DNA of 5,107 bases from Verrucomicrobiales bacterium (GTDB taxonomy: Bacteria > Verrucomicrobiota > Verrucomicrobiia > Verrucomicrobiales > DEV007). A program made the translations under genes and the position numbers. The notes under the pieces were generated by a model. That model searched no databases, was not told the DNA's origin, and saw only the letters and a program-made list of their open reading frames with translations. Each line of letters starts with the position of its first letter. Positions within the stretch are counted from its first letter, which is position 1. The stretch spans positions 1-5,107 of the forward strand of contig SLGN01000635.1 of the NCBI GenBank assembly GCA_007123695.1. The letters are read 5' to 3'. This document shows, piece after piece, positions 1-5,107 of this stretch.

Positions 1-212
1 CCGACGCCTCCATATAAGTACTCAAACAAACCACTCGCCCCTCGAATCACCGTCCAGGCGCGGGGTCCCTCGCTTCTTGCTGCGACGGAGTTCGACCGCC
101 GCTTGCCGGGAAGGCTTTCGCGACCGAATTCTTCCTGTTCCCGTCTCGATGGGGAATTTATTTTTGGCACCTTCGGGCCGTTTGCCGGGATTCATGGTAG
201 ATAGAGAGAGCC
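1..212. other. Non-coding leader upstream of the PSCyt1/DUF1553 gene
   Basis: No reading frame here resembles a protein; a short plus-strand frame at 77-292 overlaps the real gene start and has low-complexity Arg/Pro content. The first 40 bases and bases 121-170 are poorer in GC than the genes. The 9-mer TTGCCGGGA occurs at 103-111 and again at 182-190. I see no strong sigma70 promoter. TATTTTTG at 159-166 would fit the TAnnTTTG element known from Bacteroidetes promoters, but no TTG partner lies at the right distance, so this is weak. The transcription start of the first gene is probably in this stretch, since no upstream gene is visible in the window. Confidence 0.6.
204..212 (+). promoter_or_regulatory. 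Ribosome binding site of the PSCyt1/DUF1553 gene
   Basis: GAGAGAGCC lies directly before the ATG at 213. The purine run can pair with the 16S rRNA tail, although it is not a full AGGAGG. It supports the ATG at 213, because the signal peptide begins there and no better start is seen. A near-identical copy of this leader occurs at 3127-3139, just after the same gene's stop. Confidence 0.55.
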
Positions 213-3128
213 ATGCGCGACGCCTTTTCCTTCCGACACCGATCCTTCCTCGCCGCAGCGTTTGCCGCCGGGGCCTTCGCGGCAGCCTTTGACCTGTCCG
301 CCGGCGCGGCGGATCCCGCCGGCAGCGAGGGGGAGCTGCTCCATGTGCGCCGGATCGCGCCGCTGTTCGCGGAGAAGTGCCTCGCCTGCCACGGGCAGGA
401 CGAAGGGAAGATCAAGGGCGGCTACGATCTGCGCTCGCGCGAGGCGGCCTTGGCGGGAGGCGACAGCGAATTGCCCGGTATCGTGCCCGGCGATCCGGAG
501 GCGAGCCCGCTCTACCTCGCCTCGACCCGCGTCCACGAGGATTGGGATGCGATGCCGCCGAAAGAGGCCGACGGCCTCGGCGAGGAGCAGCTCGCCTGGA
601 TCCGCGACTGGATCGCTGCGGGGGCTCCTTGGCCCGACGCGGCCCGCGCGAAGGCCCTTGCCGAAGCCCACGCCGCCGAGTGGGAGAGCGAGGACGGCGT
701 CGTGGTGGCGACCTCGGGCGGGCTCTCCGGCGACTGGACCGAGCGGCGCTATCCGCCCGAGGGGCTTTGGGGCTACCGGCCGGTGGAGAAGCCGGCGCTG
801 GCCCCGGGAGAGCCCGCGCATCCCGTCGATGCGCTCGTCGCCCGCCACCTGCCCGAGGGCGTCGTCCCGGCGCCGCGGGCCGAGGCGCTGACCTTTCTGC
901 GGCGGGCCAGCTTCGGGCTGACGGGGCTGCCCCCGACTCCGGAGGAAGCCGCCGCCTACGAGGCCGCCGCCGCCCGCGACCCCGACGCGGCGGCGCGGGA
1001 ACTCGTCGAGCGGCTGCTCGCCTCGCCCCACTACGGCGAGCGCATGGCCCAGCATTGGCTCGACGTGGCACGCTATGCCGACAGCAGCGGCTTCGCCAAC
1101 GACTTCGAGCGCGGCAACGCGTGGCGCTACCGCGACTACGTGGTGCGGGCCTTCAACGAGGACAAGCCCTACGACCGCTTCGTCCGCGAACAGATCGCCG
1201 GCGACGAGATCGCGCCCGACGACCCCGAAGCCCTCGTCGCGACCGGCTTTCTCCGCATGGGCCCGTGGGAGCTGACCGGCATGGAGGTGGCGAGGGTGGC
1301 GCGGCAGCGCTTCCTCGACGACGTGACCAACAGCGTCGGGGTGACCTTCCTCGCCCACGCCCTCGAGTGCGCCCGCTGCCACGACCACAAGTTCGATCCC
1401 GTGCCGACCCGCGACTACTACTCGATCCAGGCGGTCTTCGCGACGGCCCAGCTCGCCGAGCGCAGGGCGCCCTTTTTGCCGCAGGAGAACACCTCCGGCT
1501 TCGAGGAGTCGGCCTACCTTGAGCTGCGGAAGAGAGAGTTCCTCTCCACTTTGGAACGTCTCGACGAAGTCCTGCTGGAGAATGCGCAGGCGTGGTTCGC
1601 CGACAAGGGGCGGGATCCGGGGAGGTGGAACGAGGCCGTCGCCGCTGCGAGGAAGAATCCCGGGGCGGGCGTCGAACGGGCGAGGCGGCGAGGTTTCGTC
1701 AGCGTCTTTGGCGAGGCGCGCACCGCCCTGGCCAAGGCGGGCGTGCCCGAGGACGAGTTTCCGCCGAAGCTCGTCGGTTTCACCCCGGAGCAGTTCGGGA
1801 TGGAGCGGGTCGCTAGGAAGGGACTGGAGCGCCTGCGGTGGGAGGCCGACCGCTACGAGCCCTACGCCCTCGCCGTCTACAACGGGGCGACGCGCGAGGT
1901 CCGCTCGGTGGTCTCGCCCGTCCGCGTTCCGAGCGATCCCATGGGCGGGGGCGAGCTGGAGCGCACCTCCATCCTCGTCGGGGGAGATCCCTTTGCCGAG
2001 GGCGAACCGGTCCGCCCCGGGGTGCTCTCGGCCCTCTCCGGCGCGATTCCCGAACTCGCCGCCGAGATTCCCGACGCGCCCGCCGGACGCCGGACGGCCT
2101 TCGCCGACTGGGTCGCCCACCCCGCCAACCCGCTCACGGCCCGCGCCATCGTGAACCGGGTCTGGATGTGGCATTTCGGCGAGCCTCTCGCGGGCAATCC
2201 GAACAATTTCGGGATCGGGGGCAAGCCGCCGACCCATCCCGAGCTGCTCGACTGGCTTGCGGCGCATTTTGTCGAGAGCGGCTGGAGCTTCAAGGAGCTG
2301 CACCGCGCGATCCTGACGAGCGAGGCCTACCGCCGCAGCGCGAAGCTGCCCGAAGGCGTGCCCGCCGCCGACCGCGAGGAATGGGAGCGCGCCTACGCCG
2401 TCTTCCGGCCCCGGCGCCTCTCCGCCGAGGAGCTGCGCGACGCCATGCTCGCGGCGAGCGGGGAACTCAATCCGGAACTCGGCGGCATCCCGAACCGGCC
2501 CGAGATCAACCGCGAGGCGGCCCTGCAGCCGCGCCAGGTCATGGGAACCTTCGCCTCGGCATGGGTACCCAATCCGCTGCCCTCGCAGCGCCATCGCCGC
2601 ACTCTCTACGCGCTGAAGCTGCGCGGCCTCGCCGACCCGGCGCAGGAGGTGTTCAACGCACCGGCACCCGATTTTTCGTGCGAGCGCCGCGAGGCCAGCA
2701 CGGTGACTCCGCAGGTCTTCTCCCTCTTCAACAGCGAGGCGAGCCTGGCGCGCGCCCTCGCCCTCGCCACGCGGACCCTCGCCGAAACCGAAAGCGAAAG
2801 CGACGAGGCGGCGGTGCGGCGGGCCTTCGCCCTCGCGCTGGGACGCGAGCCGGACGCCGACGAACTCGCCGCGGGCGCGGAGCATTGGCGCGCCATGGTG
2901 CCGGTGCAGGAAAAGGCGCAGTATGCCGCGACCGATCCGCCTCTGGTGGTGCGCCGGGAAGCCGTCGAGGAGAACACCGGCGAGAAGTTCGCCTTCGAAG
3001 AGCGGCTCCACGCCTACGAGGGCTACGTCTCCGATCTGCGCCCCGCCGACTGCGACGCGAGGACGCGGGCCCTCGCCGACCTCTGCCTCGTGCTGCTCAA
3101 CTCCAACGAGTTCGTCTATGTCTACTGA
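213..3128 (+). CDS. Secreted PSCyt1/DUF1549/DUF1553 multidomain cytochrome-like protein
   Basis: Complete 971-residue member of the planctomycete cytochrome c/DUF1549/DUF1553 family. Residues 1-33 look like a Sec signal peptide: basic RHR at 8-10, a hydrophobic Ala/Phe stretch, and likely cleavage after AGA. The PSCyt1 region follows (about 43-140) with a CLACH haem c motif (Cys56, Cys59, His60). DUF1549 spans about 205-410 and includes the family's CARCHDHKFDP motif (Cys386, Cys389, His390, His392). A middle segment (about 420-625) ends in the usual GDPFxxGxxVxPGVLSA stretch. DUF1553 runs from about 630 to the end, with NRVWMWHFG (648-656), PTHPELLDWLA (673-683), SCERRE around Cys823, and the typical LNSNEFVYV tail. 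Length and motif order are normal, with no frameshift. The family has no settled reaction; extracytoplasmic electron transfer, often next to polysaccharide or sulfatase genes, has been suggested. The usual partner, DUF1501, lies downstream but is separated by an antisense toxin-antitoxin module. Confidence 0.93.
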   Translation: MRDAFSFRHRSFLAAAFAAGAFAAAFDLSAGAADPAGSEGELLHVRRIAPLFAEKCLACHGQDEGKIKGGYDLRSREAALAGGDSELPGIVPGDPEASPLYLASTRVHEDWDAMPPKEADGLGEEQLAWIRDWIAAGAPWPDAARAKALAEAHAAEWESEDGVVVATSGGLSGDWTERRYPPEGLWGYRPVEKPALAPGEPAHPVDALVARHLPEGVVPAPRAEALTFLRRASFGLTGLPPTPEEAAAYEAAAARDPDAAARELVERLLASPHYGERMAQHWLDVARYADSSGFANDFERGNAWRYRDYVVRAFNEDKPYDRFVREQIAGDEIAPDDPEALVATGFLRMGPWELTGMEVARVARQRFLDDVTNSVGVTFLAHALECARCHDHKFDPVPTRDYYSIQAVFATAQLAERRAPFLPQENTSGFEESAYLELRKREFLSTLERLDEVLLENAQAWFADKGRDPGRWNEAVAAARKNPGAGVERARRRGFVSVFGEARTALAKAGVPEDEFPPKLVGFTPEQFGMERVARKGLERLRWEADRYEPYALAVYNGATREVRSVVSPVRVPSDPMGGGELERTSILVGGDPFAEGEPVRPGVLSALSGAIPELAAEIPDAPAGRRTAFADWVAHPANPLTARAIVNRVWMWHFGEPLAGNPNNFGIGGKPPTHPELLDWLAAHFVESGWSFKELHRAILTSEAYRRSAKLPEGVPAADREEWERAYAVFRPRRLSAEELRDAMLAASGELNPELGGIPNRPEINREAALQPRQVMGTFASAWVPNPLPSQRHRRTLYALKLRGLADPAQEVFNAPAPDFSCERREASTVTPQVFSLFNSEASLARALALATRTLAETESESDEAAVRRAFALALGREPDADELAAGAEHWRAMVPVQEKAQYAATDPPLVVRREAVEENTGEKFAFEERLHAYEGYVSDLRPADCDARTRALADLCLVLLNSNEFVYVY

Positions 3129-3139
3129 TCGAGAGAGCC
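3127..3139 (+). repeat. Second copy of the leader/ribosome binding site, now stranded from DUF1501
   Basis: GATCGAGAGAGCC starts on the last two bases of the stop codon of the PSCyt1/DUF1553 gene and matches the leader at 200-212 (GATAGAGAGAGCC) at 12 of 13 positions. At 200-212 it lies immediately before an ATG. Here no plus-strand start codon follows it. Its last four bases, AGCC, also precede the DUF1501 ATG (3803-3806). I infer that it is the former ribosome binding site of DUF1501, displaced by insertion of the toxin-antitoxin module. Confidence 0.5.
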
Positions 3140-3144
3140 GGCCC

Positions 3145-3543
3145 TCAGTCCAGCAGGGCGCGAAGCCGCTCCGTCGTTTCGGCGCGGGTCAGGCTGCCTG
3201 CGGCGACCGCGAGGGTGAGGGCTTCCCAGTCTTCGGAATCGGGGGCCGGGCGGTATCCGTTCAATTGGAGGAAGACGAGGCAGGCGCCAAGCCCGACGCG
3301 CTTGTTGCCGTCGACGAAGGGATGGTTCCCGCACAGGTAGAAGAGGTAGGCCGCCGCAATCTCGACGACGTCGGAGTAGGGCGAGGTCCCGCCAAAGCTG
3401 GCTTGGGGCGTTGCGACCGCCGATTCGAGCATGGCACGGTCCCGAAGACCGTCGGAGCCGCCGAAGCGCGAGATCGCCTCGGCATGGATTTCCTCCACGA
3501 TCTCCACCGTGAGGTGAAGGCAGTTGTTCGGATCTTCGTTCAT
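3145..3543 (-). CDS. doc: Doc-like (death-on-curing) toxin, Fic/Doc fold
   Basis: A 132-residue protein, close to the 126 residues of phage P1 Doc. The diagnostic motif HPFVDGNKR is at residues 74-82, fitting the Doc/Fic pattern HxFx(D/N)xNKR. The N-terminal half carries the family features LTVEIVEEIHAEAISRFGG (11-29) and GLRDRAMLESAVATPQASFGG (32-52), followed by a helical EIAAAYLFYLCGNHPF segment. P1 Doc inactivates EF-Tu by phosphorylation, and the intact motif suggests this protein is active in the same way; that is inference. The start codon overlaps the antitoxin stop as ATGA (3543-3540), with no clear ribosome binding site, so translation is probably coupled to the antitoxin. The gene ends 16 bases from the convergent PSCyt1/DUF1553 stop. 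GC in 3361-3420 is 70% by hand count, like the flanks. Confidence 0.92.
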   Translation of the reverse strand: MNEDPNNCLHLTVEIVEEIHAEAISRFGGSDGLRDRAMLESAVATPQASFGGTSPYSDVVEIAAAYLFYLCGNHPFVDGNKRVGLGACLVFLQLNGYRPAPDSEDWEALTLAVAAGSLTRAETTERLRALLD

Positions 3544-3767
3544 GCGAGGCGCTGCATCGTGCCGGCATACCGCTCCATCGTGTCCTTGATCAGATCGGAT
3601 ACCTCCTCCGCAGGGGGCATTTCATCGATTGATCGAATCGTAATCGTCCCCCCCGAATGCACTTCCACATTGACCTCGTCGCCGACCTTGAGGCGGGCGA
3701 GCTGGAGCAGGGCGGAGTCGAAGATGATGCCTTGGGAATTTCCGATTTTGGTGATGGTCTTGATCAT
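3540..3767 (-). CDS. AbrB/MazE-like antitoxin, partner of the Doc toxin
   Basis: A 75-residue protein with the swapped-hairpin AbrB/MazE DNA-binding pattern: ITKIGNSQGIIFDSALLQLARL (about 5-26), then KVGDEVNVEVHSGGTITIR (27-45). The KxGNSxGI signature is typical of MazE/VapB-type antitoxins. The tail (47-75) contains several acidic residues and is probably helical, as expected of the segment that wraps the toxin. The likely roles are neutralising the Doc toxin and, bound to it, repressing its own promoter. It is first in the operon, and its TGA overlaps the toxin ATG by four bases. The ATG at 3767 is the only usable start, because an in-frame stop lies a few codons upstream. The classical partner of Doc is Phd, so an AbrB-type partner is a module-swapped pair. 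GC is low for this locus (133 of 240 bases in 3541-3780, hand count). Confidence 0.9.
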   Translation of the reverse strand: MIKTITKIGNSQGIIFDSALLQLARLKVGDEVNVEVHSGGTITIRSIDEMPPAEEVSDLIKDTMERYAGTMQRLA

Positions 3768-3769
3768 TG

Positions 3770-3786
3770 GTAATACTATGTTTTAC
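3770..3786. promoter_or_regulatory. Imperfect palindrome, probable antitoxin operator
   Basis: On the minus strand the 17-mer GTAAAACATAGTATTAC pairs at six of eight symmetric positions around a central T, with perfect GTAA/TTAC outer arms. It covers the -10 element and part of the spacer of the toxin-antitoxin promoter, the usual place for an autorepressor site of an AbrB/MazE-type antitoxin. Binding by this antitoxin is inferred from position and symmetry only. Confidence 0.45.
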
Positions 3787-3801
3787 GCCCCCTCCTGTCA
3801 A
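3773..3801 (-). promoter_or_regulatory. Sigma70-type promoter of the toxin-antitoxin operon
   Basis: Read on the minus strand, a consensus -35 TTGACA (3801-3796) is followed by 17 bases and then TAGTAT (3778-3773), matching the -10 TATAAT at four of six positions. Only five bases lie between the -10 element and the antitoxin ATG at 3767. Transcription would therefore start at or very near the A of the ATG, giving a leaderless or almost leaderless message. There is no ribosome binding site at a usable distance: the GGAGGGGG run lies within the promoter spacer, upstream of the expected start. Confidence 0.65.
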
Positions 3802-3806
3802 CAGCC

Positions 3807-5107
3807 ATGAAACGTCGACCCTACTTTCCCTGCGCGGGCGTCCGCGCCCTGCACGCCCCGACGCGGCGCGACTTCGTCTACGGCCTCGGCGCTTCGCTCG
3901 GCAGCGTGGCCTTCAGCGCCCTGCTCGCCGACGAGGCGAAGAAGAGTCCGCTCGCCCCCAAGCCGGGCCATTTCCCCGGCGCCAAGGCCAAGCAGGTGAT
4001 CTTCCTGATGATGGAGGGCGGCCCCTCGCACATCGACACCTTCGATCCCAAGCCGATGCTGGACAAGAGGCACCTCGAGGAGTTCGTGCGCGAGGGCCGG
4101 CAGAAGTCCGCCATGGAGAGCGGAAAGCGCTACTACGTGCGCAGTCCCTTCCAGTTCATCAAGGCGGGCAAGAGCGGCGCCGACATGGCGGAGAACTGGG
4201 AGCAGCTCGCGGGCGTCGCCGACGAGATCTGCTTCTACCGCGGATGCACCGTCGACAGCGTGAACCATCCCACGGCGATGTTCCAGATGAACACGGGCAA
4301 CCGCTTCGGCGGCGATCCCGGCATCGGGGCCTGGGTCGGCTACGGGCTCGGGTCGCTGAACGAGGACCTGCCGGGCTTCGTCGTACTGCCGGAAGTCAGC
4401 TATCCGCAGGGCGGCGCCGCCAACTGGGGCAACGGCTACCTGCCCGCCCACTTCCAGGGCACTCCGCTGCGGCCCAAGGGCTCGCCCATTCTCGACCTGT
4501 CCCCGCCCGAGGGAGTCTCCCGCGAGCACCAGCGCCGCAACCTCGACCTGCTCGCGAAGCTCAACACCGCCCACGCCGCCGAGCATCCCGACCACGCCGA
4601 GCTTTCCGCGCGGATGGAGAGCTACGAGCTGGCCTACCGCATGCAGACCGAGGTGCCCGAGACCCTCGACATCTCGGGGGAAAAGGCGAGCACCAAGGAA
4701 GCCTACGGGATCGGGCGCGAGCCGACCGACGCCTTCGGGCGCAAATGCCTCCTCGCCCGCAAGCTGGTGGAAAAGGGGGTGCGATTCGTGCAGCTCTACC
4801 ACGGTTCGTGGGACAGCCACGACTACATCGAGCGGGCCCACGGCAATCTCGTCGCCGGAGTCGACCGGCCCATCGCCGCGCTCATCGCCGACTTGAAGGA
4901 GCGGGGCCTTCTCGAGTCGACCCTCGTGGTCTGGTGCGGCGAGTTCGGGCGCACGCCCGACAACGGGGTGCGCGGCGGCACCGCCTACGGCCGCGACCAC
5001 AACCCCAACGCCATGACGATCTGGCTCGCCGGGGGCGGCTGCCGCGCCGGCCACACCATCGGGGCCACCGACGAACTCGGCATGGAGGCCGTCGAGGGCC
5101 GCGCCCA
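3807..5107 (+). CDS. DUF1501 family protein, Tat-exported, 3' end outside the window
   Basis: An open frame of 433 codons with no stop before the window edge. The N-terminus carries a twin-arginine signal: TRRDF at residues 19-23, then a hydrophobic stretch to about residue 41 ending SALLA. The mature part shows DUF1501 hallmarks: GGPSHIDTFDPKP (71-83), a YHGSWDSHD segment with His332 and His338, GEFGRTP (378-384) and GRDHNP (395-400). DUF1501 proteins are grouped with the alkaline phosphatase/sulfatase-like fold, and these His/Asp/Glu motifs would then form the metal site. The substrate is unknown. The protein usually accompanies PSCyt1/DUF1553 proteins, as here. The ATG at 3807 has no purine-rich ribosome binding site (the plus strand reads CCCTCCTGTCAACAGCC before it), and the -35 box of the antisense promoter ends five bases upstream. 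Tail and stop are not seen. Confidence 0.92.
   Translation, partial: MKRRPYFPCAGVRALHAPTRRDFVYGLGASLGSVAFSALLADEAKKSPLAPKPGHFPGAKAKQVIFLMMEGGPSHIDTFDPKPMLDKRHLEEFVREGRQKSAMESGKRYYVRSPFQFIKAGKSGADMAENWEQLAGVADEICFYRGCTVDSVNHPTAMFQMNTGNRFGGDPGIGAWVGYGLGSLNEDLPGFVVLPEVSYPQGGAANWGNGYLPAHFQGTPLRPKGSPILDLSPPEGVSREHQRRNLDLLAKLNTAHAAEHPDHAELSARMESYELAYRMQTEVPETLDISGEKASTKEAYGIGREPTDAFGRKCLLARKLVEKGVRFVQLYHGSWDSHDYIERAHGNLVAGVDRPIAALIADLKERGLLESTLVVWCGEFGRTPDNGVRGGTAYGRDHNPNAMTIWLAGGGCRAGHTIGATDELGMEAVEGRA

Noticed and set aside
159..166. TATTTTTG as a Bacteroidetes-type -7 promoter element
   Set aside because: It matches TAnnTTTG, but there is no TTG at the required upstream distance and the gene content does not suggest Bacteroidetes.
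77..292. Short 71-codon plus-strand frame in the leader
   Set aside because: No ribosome binding site and no family features, and it overlaps the signal peptide region of the real gene in another frame.
192..3011. A 939-codon open frame on the minus strand opposite the DUF1553 gene
   Set aside because: Its translation is Arg/Gly/Ala-rich low complexity with no recognisable motifs. It is the expected antisense shadow of a GC-rich gene whose sense frame has clear family motifs throughout.
3141..3159. GCCCT/AGGGC inverted repeat over the toxin stop as a bidirectional terminator
   Set aside because: The stem is only five pairs with a nine-base loop and no T-run on either side, so it is too weak to call a terminator.
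1838..3340. A 500-codon plus-strand frame overlapping the DUF1553 gene and the toxin
   Set aside because: Very Arg-rich with no family motifs, and it runs across the DUF1553 stop in the wrong frame. It is a GC-driven shadow.
2923..3810. A 295-codon plus-strand frame across the toxin-antitoxin module
   Set aside because: It lies antisense to two clearly recognisable genes and has no motifs of its own.
3798..5054. A 418-codon minus-strand frame opposite DUF1501
   Set aside because: It has no recognisable motifs, while the plus strand encodes a clear Tat signal and the DUF1501 motifs.

Overview
The window looks like chromosomal DNA from a GC-rich bacterium of the Planctomycetes-Verrucomicrobia group. 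The main evidence is a gene pair typical of those phyla: a secreted 971-residue protein with planctomycete cytochrome c (PSCyt1), DUF1549 and DUF1553 regions, and a Tat-exported DUF1501 protein. Single 60-base rows inside these genes, counted by hand, run from about 63% to 83% GC. Genus or species cannot be named from this sequence.

Layout. Bases 1-212 are non-coding leader, with a purine-rich ribosome binding site directly before the first gene. Bases 213-3128 (+) encode the complete PSCyt1/DUF1549/DUF1553 protein. Bases 3145-3767 hold a two-gene toxin-antitoxin module on the opposite strand: an AbrB/MazE-like antitoxin (3540-3767) read first, then a Doc/Fic-fold toxin (3145-3543) joined to it by a 4-base ATGA overlap. 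Bases 3768-3806 hold the module's promoter and a probable operator. From 3807 (+) the DUF1501 gene runs off the right edge.

How the parts relate. DUF1553 and DUF1501 genes are normally direct neighbours on one strand and probably act together in the periplasm or paryphoplasm. Here the toxin-antitoxin module lies between them in antisense orientation. The base GATaGAGAGAGCC found before the first gene's ATG recurs as GATcGAGAGAGCC on the first gene's stop codon. The DUF1501 ATG is preceded by the same AGCC. Removing 3140-3806 would join stop codon, GAGAGAGCC and the DUF1501 ATG into a normal operon junction. I infer that the module was inserted into a two-gene operon and separated DUF1501 from its ribosome binding site. 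The antitoxin end is clearly poorer in GC than its surroundings (38% in 3721-3780). The module has a strong-looking promoter (TTGACA, 17 bases, TAGTAT) so close to the antitoxin ATG that its message may be leaderless.

No RNA genes, CRISPR arrays, transposases or convincing terminators were seen.
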